A DNA stretch of 56,470 nt from UBA1181 sp963626555 (GTDB taxonomy: Bacteria; Bacteroidota; Bacteroidia; Bacteroidales; Paludibacteraceae). How positions within the stretch are numbered: the first letter of the stretch is position 1; every line of letters begins with the position of its first letter. The stretch lies in the NCBI GenBank assembly GCA_963626555.1, contig CAVFXQ010000015.1:1-56470 (forward strand), given 5' to 3'. Below the pieces are notes generated by a model. That model was not told where the DNA came from and made no database searches. It worked only from the letters and a program-made list of their open reading frames with translations. The position numbers and the translations under genes were made by a program. Positions 6,955 to 18,700 of this stretch are shown one piece after another.

Positions 6955-9657
6955 TTATCTTATATTATAGAACAATGTGAAATGTCCGACGTACTGCGTA
7001 TCAACCTCTGGTAAATTAATTTCATACCAATAGTCGGTTGGTGGCATCAAATGTCCGTTATATTTACCGTCCCATCCATTCTCATTGTCATATCCATCAA
7101 ACTCCTTGATGAGTCGTCCCGAACGATCATAGATTCTGACACGTGCAGATCCGTACACATCAATATTCTCTATCGTCCATCTATCATTAACTCCATCGCC
7201 ATTCGGTGTAAACACACCCGACGGAACAATAGGAACTGGAGTAATCGTGTAAATCTGCGACGATGTACATGCATTTGAATCGCTTACCAACAAAGAGTGC
7301 ATTCCAATAAAGGAATTATTTACCTCTCCAAATGGGTCTACATCAAATGGTCTTATCGTTTTATCCAAATAAATCGTGTAGGGTTCAACTCCTCCTTCTA
7401 CAGAATACTCAACATGGTTCGTCTTCTGATCTACTGTGTCGATAGTCAACAACGGTGAATCTCTAACATACACTCGCATTGTATCTGATGTCTCACATCC
7501 TGCTTGCTCATTCCTTGCCAACACTACATACACCGCATCTTCTACAGGTTGGAACACTGCTTTCATCTTACTTCCTGTGAAGTTGTGCGACCATGTCAAA
7601 GTGGCATCTGTCGGACGAAGTCTCGCAACGTCAATCTCCACTTCCTCTCCCTTGCAGATAGTGTTACGCTCTGAGGTAATCGCCAAACGCAACTCCATTT
7701 CAATGACTTTCAAGTTATAGTAAACAACACTATCACAACCATAAACGGTCTTATATGTGTTTGGATCGCGTATCAAGAGAGATTCTATCGGTTCTTCGTA
7801 TGTAACTCCGAAAACTGACGAACCGAAGCAGATAAACGTATCGATAGGGTTCTTCTCGTTCGACCACATTGAATTGATAGTCAATTTTTGGTAGGTGATA
7901 CTGTCACAACCAGTAGCCTTACTAGTGTTTACCTCCTCCAAATTGTAGGTTCCTGGTTTTGTATAGGTTTTACCATCAAAATTGAAAGATTCTCCCTCAC
8001 ACAAAATAACATCTTCCAATGTCTCATATATTTTGTCTGTCACAATGACCGTCGCATTCACCGTACTATCACAACCAGCCGTCGATGTCAACTTCAAAAC
8101 ACGGGTGTATGAGCCTCCTGCATCAAATGTCTCACCATTGAATTCCGATCCTGCACAAATTGAGAAATCCTTTGTGAGGTTATAAGTCGGATTCACCGTG
8201 AGCGGAGTCAAAAGCAAAGCACACCCTTCTTTTAAAGTATCTTTGAACTCTCCCGCTGTCTTATAGACTTTGTCGTGGAATGTTTCCCCCTGACAAATAG
8301 TCTGCGCTTTTTGTGGCAACTCACTCTCGTTCGTCCAATTAATCGTATATATCTTGTAGAGGCTATCACAATCGTATCCTTTATATTTTACTGTATCAGT
8401 CACTTTAAGCTCTTTGGCTACATCTGAAACGTATGATTTTCCATTGTATTCAAAGCTTTCTCCAATACAAAGGTATTTTGACCCCACGTCAACTTTCTTT
8501 GCTTCCATCTTGTGGACAATGATAGAAAGTGAAGAGTTGGCCTCTACAACCTGCCCATCTGACACATCTTCTGCGTTTACTGTGTAGCCTTCTACCACCA
8601 CACTTCCTGTACTACACAAATGAACTCTCTCTTTATGTTTTGTCTCCGCAATCTGATAGTCTCCAAAAATAGAACATACATCCGATTCAAATGTTCCTGA
8701 ATTACCAATACGTAATCGATAATATCCGTTGTCTACATCCTTATCAAACATTTCTGTAATTTTTGTCTGGAATGATGTACTCATTGAATAGGAGATTTGA
8801 GAAATTTGCTGATATTCAGTGCCATCGGAACTATAATACCAACGTCCTATCAAATCTGAAGTTGACGAGAAATATCCTGAATTGTTGAAAGTAGTAAATA
8901 GATTTACTGGCTCTCCATAAATAAAATCGTCTTCTACTTTATCAATTTCTACTACAGGATGCTGCACCTTAATGGAAATATCATCAATTGCAAAGTCAAA
9001 TCCATCTCCTGTTGGCTTTACTACAGATACAATGAAATATACTTTATCTACTTTCTTATCTGATATTTTAAACTGAATCTTCAACTCCTGCCACGGCAAT
9101 GATGCGGAACTTGCATCACTACATTTTGGCAACTCCAACTCGGCATATTGATATTGTGTTCCAGAACCATCCTCTTTCGAGTTGATTGAGATAGCCAACT
9201 TTGGATTCGCACCTTCCTCTGTATCCAACTGCAAATTGGTCATCCAACATGAGAAATCGAACAAGACACCACTGCACACGCCATCCAACTCCTGAACATA
9301 CATCACATCTGTGGTGTTGCTCTCATTCGGGTCTACACGCATGTAATATCCTCTGGTTTTGTCCCCCAAATAGGTGTGGTCTGACCCCGTATGCCATCCT
9401 CCATTGTCTGTTGAAGTCTTTACTAAATAGTAGGTTCCTCCTCGGGTAGTACTTTTAGAATAGGACACCTTGGACCCAACCTTCCCTTTTATACCTGATG
9501 CTGACGTTGCAGCGACAGGATCCGACACTTCATTTCCTCCGAAGTCTTCTTTAAAAACCTCAATCCATACACTATCACTCTGTGCGCTTAGCGTCACACA
9601 AACACCGCAAAGTGCAAAAAGTGTAACCAGTATTCTTCTTATCATCCCTGTATTCAT
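6955..9657 (-). CDS. Type IX-secreted surface protein with type B C-terminal domain
   Basis: This is a 900-residue secreted protein. It starts with a signal peptide (MNTGMIRRILVTLFALC.. ending in LSAQ). An N-terminal beta-rich region (EVFKEDFGGNEVSD) to about residue 230 follows, and then an Ig-like segment. Next come five repeats of a C-x-G-x-x-F ... G-x-Y ... GCDS pattern, beginning near KYLCIGESF, QTICQGETF, DFSICAGSEF, DVILCEGESF and DTFICFGSS. A SprB-like region (GGVEPYTIYL) precedes the end. The last about 85 residues carry the gliding-motility-associated (type B) sorting domain with canonical FTPNGDGVNDRW, VRIYDRSGRLI and NGWDGKYNG. Type B proteins are exported by the type IX system and held at the cell surface. 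It lies downstream of the giant repeat gene, separated by a terminator, so it is probably transcribed on its own. Its ligand is unknown. Confidence 0.9.
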   Translation of the reverse strand: MNTGMIRRILVTLFALCGVCVTLSAQSDSVWIEVFKEDFGGNEVSDPVAATSASGIKGKVGSKVSYSKSTTRGGTYYLVKTSTDNGGWHTGSDHTYLGDKTRGYYMRVDPNESNTTDVMYVQELDGVCSGVLFDFSCWMTNLQLDTEEGANPKLAISINSKEDGSGTQYQYAELELPKCSDASSASLPWQELKIQFKISDKKVDKVYFIVSVVKPTGDGFDFAIDDISIKVQHPVVEIDKVEDDFIYGEPVNLFTTFNNSGYFSSTSDLIGRWYYSSDGTEYQQISQISYSMSTSFQTKITEMFDKDVDNGYYRLRIGNSGTFESDVCSIFGDYQIAETKHKERVHLCSTGSVVVEGYTVNAEDVSDGQVVEANSSLSIIVHKMEAKKVDVGSKYLCIGESFEYNGKSYVSDVAKELKVTDTVKYKGYDCDSLYKIYTINWTNESELPQKAQTICQGETFHDKVYKTAGEFKDTLKEGCALLLTPLTVNPTYNLTKDFSICAGSEFNGETFDAGGSYTRVLKLTSTAGCDSTVNATVIVTDKIYETLEDVILCEGESFNFDGKTYTKPGTYNLEEVNTSKATGCDSITYQKLTINSMWSNEKNPIDTFICFGSSVFGVTYEEPIESLLIRDPNTYKTVYGCDSVVYYNLKVIEMELRLAITSERNTICKGEEVEIDVARLRPTDATLTWSHNFTGSKMKAVFQPVEDAVYVVLARNEQAGCETSDTMRVYVRDSPLLTIDTVDQKTNHVEYSVEGGVEPYTIYLDKTIRPFDVDPFGEVNNSFIGMHSLLVSDSNACTSSQIYTITPVPIVPSGVFTPNGDGVNDRWTIENIDVYGSARVRIYDRSGRLIKEFDGYDNENGWDGKYNGHLMPPTDYWYEINLPEVDTQYVGHFTLFYNIR

Positions 9658-9696
9658 AGTTTAACTACTTTCTATATAAATACACTATCTTATTTG

Positions 9697-9704
9697 CAAA
9701 AGTA
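9697..9704 (-). promoter_or_regulatory. Candidate -7 box for the 900-residue surface protein gene
   Basis: The minus strand reads TACTTTTG then C, a match to TAnnTTTG, 39 bases before the ATG at 9657 and just past the terminator of the giant gene. There is no clear -33 TTTG at the standard distance. Confidence 0.45.
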
Positions 9705-9714
9705 AATATAAAGC

Positions 9715-9750
9715 AAAAATTGAGACTGACACAATTTTTTCAGTCTCAAT
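9715..9750 (-). terminator. Terminator of the giant surface protein gene
   Basis: A perfect 11-pair inverted repeat, ATTGAGACTGA (9719-9729) with TCAGTCTCAAT (9740-9750), encloses a ten-base loop and is followed on the minus strand by TTTTGC. It lies 26 bases past the stop at 9776. The A/T runs on both sides could let it work in both directions. Confidence 0.85.
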
Positions 9751-9775
9751 TTTTCTATTGTTAATAAACCATTCG

Positions 9776-12700
9776 TTAATCACGTAAGTACACTATCTCA
9801 ATTGTTCCTTTTCGTTGTGAACCATCGGTCATAATGACTGAATAGAAATAAACTCCTGGATCAGCCAACTTGCCTCCCTTGGTTCCATCCCAACCATCAT
9901 TTCCTTCAAATACTTTTTGTCCGTAACGGTCGAAAATGGTTACTTGATGACGTTCCATAAAGACATCGTTCAATCCCTCTCTCACGTATGGTGTGAATGC
10001 TGTAGGTATCTTCAATATCACATCAACTCTGATCAAATCGCTCGCAACAGAAGGACAAACACCGTCTGTAATGGTTACGTAATAATGAGTGGTGTCTTCT
10101 GGTGATTCCGTCACTATCCATGGCTTATCATCATACGTCATAGAGCCAAATGCCTCGTCTTGCTCATCTTCTGTATCACTGAACACGAACTCCGTCTCAT
10201 TTTCTCCTTGTACAACATCGCGACGATCATACAATCCTACAACTCTGTACCATACAAGCTCGGTGAAGTTTGTATATGGTGTATGTGCCTCCAATTCAAC
10301 CGTCTCACCTAACCATATACGAGCAGGGTCTGTCGGATCACTGGTTATCCATATACTGTCTGGATCATAACGTTTGTGTACGTTGATCATAATTGAGTCT
10401 CTTGTGTAGTAATTCTCTTTTCTGAGTAATGCAAGATTAGCATCCGAACCAGCAAAAGTCAAACTATCATCGGTCGACATGCTTGCTCCACAGAATTCTG
10501 CCAACGTCGTCAATGTCGTCGTCGTTCCACATTCATTTTCTGCATAGTAAACAAAAGACTTGTTTTCTTCGCCATTAAGATATGCGAGAGTGTCAGTTGC
10601 GAAATTGAACTTCTCTCCGCCATACAACCACCCTGTATTCGTAATGTCCGCACCCATTGGGTTGACACAACTCAAATAAGCCATCAGAAGCGAAGAATCC
10701 ACTCTTGTCCTCTCACATAACTCTTCTAATCCACTATCCATCATGATTCTTGGTCTCTCTTTCAACTCAAGGTTCGCAGAGGCTGTATCTGAACACAAAG
10801 TCAAAGTATCAAATGCCACAAACCAATAGGTTCCTGAGAGGCGTCGTCTATTCAATTCATAGATGGACTTTCTTTCTGCATCTGTCATGTTTTTGAAATA
10901 CTTCTGATACAATGCGCTCGCTCTGTTATTCGAGTAGAACAAACTATCATCAACAACCTCCGTTTTATAGATATCGTACTGCGTACGAGTTTGTCTCCAA
11001 TATCTACCCTCTTCGTCTTCCATCCAATATCCTCCCTCGGCGAATCTCAAGTCGTTATCCATCAAACTCAATGGACTGTCGTCTGACACACAGATGATAG
11101 TGTCATGAGCATCTAATGAAACGACCGTTTCTCTCTTCGGAGCGTAAACCCAAGCAACTATGCTCGTATCACTTCCACAAGGGTCTGAAATAGTGATGTC
11201 AATCTGGGTTGTCTCCTTGATAGTATCACCTGGCGCAGGAACTTGTGTGATGATGATGTTGTCAAGATCAACACAATTGTCAGAGACAACGCCATCTTTT
11301 CTCAAGTCTTCTGCAAAGTCTGGCACTAAGAAGATACATCCCTTGAGGTAATCTGCCAAGACCGTGTCTTTCCAATCAGTCGGCAACACGACAACTGGAG
11401 CTACCGTGTCTACTACGGCTACAGTATCTTTCATCGTAGAAATATTGCCACAACGATCCGTCGCAGTCCACTCACGAATCATATCGTAGGTGTAGTAATC
11501 ACATTTGCTTGGATCTGTTCCTTGCAGACTCTTTGAAGATACGGTAAGTTTTACGTCAGGATCACAATCCGACACGCTTGGCTTCTGAGCGTCTGGCACT
11601 GCTTGATCACAAGCGACTGTCGTCTTTTTACCTCGATACTCAACGCATTGTCCATTAGCATCTTTCTTGACACACTCTGACGCTACACCATTTTCCTCCA
11701 AGAACACTGGTGGAACAGTATCTTTTATCGTGATAGTATCTGTACATGATATCTTGTTCTCTCTTGTATCATATACATAATACTTACGATAATAGGTTTC
11801 ATCACAATATTTCGTTCCTATAGAATTTTCTTCGTACCCGAAGCAACCTGTTAACGTACAACCTACGGTCTTCAAATTCTTCTCATTTGAGAAATGTCCG
11901 CCTGCAGCCTTAAACTCCTCAAATGTCGTATAAATAGCAGGCAACTCGTCAACACATGCGATAGTCTTATGATTCCATCCACTTGGACAATACAATGTGT
12001 CTAACTTATCCTCAACAACCAAATTCTGTTCACATATCTTGATAGAATCTTTCAACGTCCATGACTTATCGTGGAATGTCCAAACAATCGTGTATTCACC
12101 GACAGACAACTCTGGGATTATCCACTTCGTTCCATCTCCATTGAGTGTCAAATCAACTCCGTTAATTGACGGCACTCCATTGATGAACTCTACACCCGAC
12201 TGGGTTGGACATGGATGATTTGCATGGATGCTATCCAACAAACTTGTCTCTGCCGTAGGATCCGTCTTCTCTGTATTAATATCTACAGGGAGCGTAATCG
12301 TATTTCCAGAAATCGGTGTACAATCATACCAGTTAGTCGTATCTAACACAACAACCTTTTGCGTACATATCTTCGGTGTTGTAGATAACGGACTAGTAAA
12401 CGTCCACTGAATTTCAGTGATTCCAACTGGATATTCGCCTGCAAGTGGCAAATCAAACTCCTTCGTATCAGGATTGTATCTCAACCCCTTTCCTGGAATC
12501 ACTGTATCAGGAACACATTTATCCGTTGCCTTTGGCACTGGAATTTCATCTGTCTCTATCGTCCTCTCGCATGTCTTCGTCAAGAACTCTAAGTTGCCCA
12601 ACGAGCTACAGTCGAAGACAGGCTCTTCATCACTTTGCAGTGTCAAATGTTTAACACAAGTATCGCCAATCTCATTGATTGTTTCATCAATGAACACCCA

Positions 12701-15700
12701 CAATAAAGAATAAACTCCTACTTTAATCTCTTCAGACGCACCTTTCTTCAACTCGATTGTATCACCAGCTGCTCTTACCAACAACACTCGTGCAGGTATT
12801 TCCTCATTCGTACACTGCTCTATTGCCTTTGGCCACTCAGGGAATCTGTCTACCAAAGAGTCTATGACTGCAGAACTGATAGCCTTACAATCGCTCTTAG
12901 CAGCGGCAATCGCAACCGTATCTGGTTTAAAGTTTTCACAATCGAATATTGGAGCCATACTGTCTTTTACAGTGATGACTTGATCACACTTAATTCCAAT
13001 CTCAGCGTACTCCCATTTGATAGTATCAATACCAACAGAGAAGTTGTCTGCCTTTATATCAAGATGCTTTCCATCTGCAGCCACGCCTACAGTCTCTATC
13101 TTCTTTCCACTTGTTCTTGACAAAACTGGATAAAGAACGTCGCCCGTACAATCATCAACTAACAAATCGATCTGCATATTCATATCCGCCCACGAAATCT
13201 CGCAATCATTAGGACTCAGCTTAATCGTGGTGTCCGGCAAACTATTACAATCGAAATCAACATTTACTCCATCTCCCACTCTCAACGGCTGCTCACAAGT
13301 CTTCGTTGGGTTGACCATTGTCGCAGGGTCAGATGGGTCAGTGAACGTCCATACAATCGTATGTATGCCAACTCGTACATCCTTTATAATCCAATTGTCT
13401 CCGTCTGCCTCCACCTTGAATGAACCTACAGAAGGGACTCCCTTAATGGTTGTAACACCACTCTGAGTTGGACAAGGATGATTTGCAACCTGACCTGTCA
13501 ATTTCACCTCATCTGCCTTACATGCACCCTCTGGAACACTCACGATGACAGAATCACTTACAGTACTACAATCGAAATCAATCTCTTGCTTCGTTAATAC
13601 TTCAACCTTCTGATCACATGTTACTGTAATCGTAGAGAACGGACTGATAAATGTCCAAGTAACGATCGTCGTTCCTACTGGGTACGGATCATAGAGTGCT
13701 GCGCCATCCGAGCGAACGCCATCTCCATAGATAGTGTCTTTCGTACAATAATCAATCGCAATCGGAATTGGCAACGCTTCTGCGTCTAATGTCGTGTCAC
13801 AACCCACAACCTCAAACTTCGTGTTGTGTGCCTGCAACGTATCACAGTTGAACAACGGAGCATTCTGACCCTTCACATAGACTGGTTGCTTACACCATTT
13901 TTCAGTAACCTGTAATGAATCATTGAAGAATTTCCAATCAATGTATGTCGTATCTCCTACAGATATGTGAACATTCTTTGCATCTACTAAAGGCTGTCCT
14001 CCATAGTATGGCACACCCACGATTGTTGTATTCGTACAAGTCTCTTTTGCTTCTGGGTAAGGTGTCTTCAGACTATTTAGCAATGCGCTACCAGTCGAAT
14101 AACATCTTCCTTCATCCGCCAACAAGTTAATCGGGTCGTTCTCTAACGTAGAACAGTCAAAGTCCGCCTCCTTGGTTGTACGTACCCACACATCTTGGTA
14201 ACAAGTGTCAGACACCGTTGAATATGGACTGATGAACACCCAAGTGATAGTCGTCTTTCCGACAGGATAAGCATCGCTGTAGACGTCCTTTTTGTCTGAA
14301 CGATATCCTACGCCTGGCACGTCATCACCTGTACAAGCATCTATAGCGACTGGTGTAGGAATGTCCGTATTGTCAAGTGTCTTATCACAATCATCTGTCT
14401 CAAACGATTTATCTTCAATCGTAGCACAATCAATGATTGGAGCTTTATCACTTTGAATAATCAAAACTTTCTCACAAGTATCGCCCTTTACATTAATAGT
14501 CGGATCTATAAAAATCCAAACAACTGTGTCACGACCTACTGGCAACGTTACTTTGCTTCCCGCTGTTATCTCCTTGCCCTTGTAGTAAACCTTGCCTGGA
14601 ATCTCCTTTCCTGTGCAGACATCCTTTGCCGTTGGCCAAGTGCCTAATTTTGCAATCAACGAATCTATAACTAAATCAGCTGTTATCGTGCAAGTTCCAG
14701 TTGGAGCGCTAAACGTCAACTCATCAGCAATGTTTTCGCAACCTCCCGTTGGTTTTGAATCATTTTTCACACTGATAGGCTGTTCACATCGGAACGTAGA
14801 TCCTTGGAATTTATATTCCCAAACAATCGTATCTTCTCCTAAAGAGAATTCTACATTCTTGGTTATGAGCTCTACTACATCTCCAATCGTTTTATATTCA
14901 ATAACCTGTTTATCCGATTTTCTCGTAACGGTAGGATCAATAATTTTACCCGAACACAAATCCTTCACCACTGGAACTGGGTCTACCATTAAATCTTCCC
15001 ACTTAATCTTACAATCGGTTCCTGTGAGAATTTTATTGATAGCAGGGAAGTTTTTACAATCTACCGGCAAGGTGTTTACATCTCCAACCTGAACGAACTG
15101 AGAACATGTGTCAACTGGCTTTGCCAAAGTTTCCGTCTTATCCGTGAAAATCCAATAGATTTCCGTAAGTCCCGTGTAATACTCCTCTGTCAATGCTTTT
15201 CCATCTGCTCTGACTGGTACACCTTCGATTAACTCTCCTGTACATGGATGTTTTGCATATTGAGTTGTCAACTGAACCTTTGAAGCATCAACAGAACACT
15301 CACCTGCTGCCACCGCAACTTTGATTGTGTCTTTATTCAAGGCATCACAATCAAATACTATCTCCTTAGTAGTGCGTACCTCGACATCCTGCGTACATGA
15401 GTCTTTTACCGAACCTGTAAAATCTGTGAAAATCCACTTGATCTTCGTTAAACCGAGAGGGAAACCATCCGTAATAGTTTTATCTGGGTCGGCAATCCAC
15501 TCATTTGTGGTCGCATCCAGCTTCAAACGCACTGGTTCTCCATATCTCCAATAGTTCGGATCCTTAGTGTCCGTAACACATGGGTCCGATGTCTTCGGTG
15601 TTGGAATCACAAACTTAGTTGGATCCGTCTCACCACAATCTGTAATAGTATCACGCATAGTTGGCGTCAACTCCTCACAGTCGAGGTCAAACTTCTTGTT

Positions 15701-18700
15701 TCCTGCAACATGCACTACTTGTTTACACCATGCAGTGTCATGCAAATTCCAAGGGCTGACAAACATCCAATGGATAGTTGTATCACCTGTTGGGAATTCT
15801 TGTATGCTAAGGTCTATCCGAACAGTGTCTCCCTTGATAATAAAGTAAGGTATTCCATAGATATCCTCTTTCGTACATGAATCATGAGCCATTGGCACCG
15901 TTATATTCGCAGTTGCCGAACTTTCAGCGCTACACTCACCATCCTTGGCCGTTACCTTTACAGAGTCTAATGGAGCAGTCATACAAGCTGGCTCAATAGG
16001 ATTTTGGTGGGACATAACAATGTCTTGTCTACACGACATGAAATTACCAGACTGATCTCTGAAATGCCAGTAGAGACGGTAGGTACGTCCTGCCTCCAAC
16101 TTATAATCGTCTGCAGGCAATGCCGAACCAATAGAGTCCAAAGTCAAATATCCTTTGATTTTATTTTCTTCACATGCATCTGTCGCATAGTAGTCTAATC
16201 CGTCTGTATATTTCTTCAAGAAATCACTGAAGTCCATACTACACTTACCAGGCTCTGCCTCAGGACGCAATGGGTTTGGATTGATTTTATCACAATCGAA
16301 ACTTGGTGCCGTGAAGTCTTGTACAACGACAGACTGCGTACATGAGTCTTTGTTTCCACTCTTATCTTCAAAGACATACTTTATGATAGTCTCGCCTAAT
16401 GGGAATGGCAAGTAATTCCAAAGTCCATCAACGCTAGTTCCTACTAAAGTAGTGTCTCGTCTGTAGGCCAAACATTCACCTGTCGCAGCATCCGTTGACG
16501 TACAAGTTGAATCTATATGGTAACGAGTGATATATGGATCAATAAAGTGTTGACCCCCACCGGCGATTTCATCATCACACTCATCGTATGCTTTCGGGGT
16601 GATTAACAGTTTCATTATAGTATCAGCCGTAGCACTACACTCATCAGCATCTACGGTGAAATACTCCTTATGTCCATCGTTACAGTCTAACATCACCGGT
16701 TTAATACCGTCTTTGACCCACAACTCACTCATACATGTGTCTATATTTCCAGCCTTATCCTCGTAGATATAGAGAACATGGTGAGGTAACTTATCCGTTA
16801 CTGGGAACGAGATGCCTGACACTTGGTCAATCTCTGGCGTTACTTTCGTGTTCTTCTCATATCGATAATAAGTTCCGCCACGATCCACCAAACGAATCAC
16901 CAACGTAGGGATAATCGGACCATCACATGGATCTGTGATTGTCATTTCTTCAATGGTCTTCAGATTTGCATCCTTGAAATCAACACTACATACAGTTGTA
17001 GCAGTCAGTGTTATTGGAGAATCATCACAAACCGTCGAAATATCAGGCTTAATAGTATCCTTAATAGTTACCAACTGATCACATTCCTTCGTATTCCCCT
17101 TCTCGTCGGTAAACTGCCATACAATCGTATAAGTGGTGTCTTTCTTATACTCGCTTGGCAATGCCTCCGTACTCCAAATAACCGCACCTGTCGCATCTTT
17201 CTTCTGTACTTTCAACAAAGGCACACCAACAATCTCCGTAGTTGTACAGTTATCGGTAGCGGAATGTTCGCCTAAAAGCAAGCGAATTTTTCCACCATCA
17301 ACCGCACACTCTGTTATATCGGTAGTTTTGTATACCAAATCTTTGATCTCAGAACAATCGAACGTAGGTTCTTGCTTGTCAAGGACTATTACGAGCTGCT
17401 CACATTGCGACTTATTTCCAAGTCCATCCTGCACAACCCAAACAATCTTCGTCGTATCTGGATAGTACGGATCTTTTAAGACATCCGCCAAATCGCCCGT
17501 AGCGTTTTTCTCTTCTACCCAAGTTTTCGAAGTTGCATCATAACGATAACGTGTTCCTGTCGCAAGAATCTTTGCTCCCGTTGGTGAACATTTATCATCT
17601 TCCACCTCAGGAATCTTCAATCCTGCCTTTTCGACACTTGTTCCTGAGGCCTCGCACAAACCATCATCGGTTGCCGTGATGACATCCACCAATGTTGAAC
17701 AGTCAAATACAGGTCCTGTTTCATCTTTCACCTCAATCACCTGATCACAAGTGGCTTGATTACCAGATTCATCAGTAACTATCCAAGTGAAGACAGTCGT
17801 TCCAATCGAGAACGCAGTCGTAAATGCATCGTCCGTCGTTATAACATTCGAATTGAAGACTCGCTTCCAAGTAAGTTTCAGTTTATCCGCCGTTGTACAG
17901 TTATCTTTTGCATCAACATCCTCCAAGAATGTTGTCTTGTCCGCTAAACATGTTACCTCGTTTGCAGGAACTACACAGTTCTCGTTTGCAGTAAACGTAG
18001 GACACGTCTGCAATTTACCACAATCAATCTTCGGAGTTATCGTATCTACGACATTGATGATGTAGACACAAGAATCCTCCATATAGTCTGGATCGTTTTG
18101 GTCTTTCCTATTTTCAAAGCGATAAACCATGCGATAAGTTCCTTTCGGCAATTTTTCATTAAACAATTTGTCAGGGAAATTATTCGCTCTTTTTACTTCA
18201 ACATTAGAACAAGCGTAGGCAGAAGCAGTAACTACAATGGTATTATTATATTTATCATAATAACGTGGATACACAAGTTTAGTCGCTGCAACGTCTGTCG
18301 TTCCATCGTAATCATTTTTTACATACCCAATCTTATTTCCATCCTCGTCATACAATGTCACATCTGATGGGAATCCTTCATATCGGAAATTCTGAGTCAA
18401 AGATGAAGATGATGACATCGCAGAACTTCTTGAAACACCCGAATTAGAATTCAATCTGCTCCAGCTTCTGATCGCACTTCTATCATCACTCAACAAACTC
18501 GCCAGCTCTCCTGAATTGAACTTATCACAAATCCAATCTATCGTCAGATATTCTTGAGTCCAGTCATCTACATATTTATTTGTCAAATCACTAATGCGAT
18601 CAGGGAAATAAGTTTTAACAAGATTTTCGTCTGTTGTCAAACTGTTTCCATCTTTATCCTTCAAGCCAGTTCTGAAATTGAAGTAAACTCCCGTTTGCAT

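Noticed and set aside
12322..15985. The repeated cysteine-rich units as a CRISPR array or recent tandem duplication at the DNA level.
   Set aside because: The unit DNA is diverged and the pattern exists in protein motifs only; no short identical direct repeats with regular spacers were seen.
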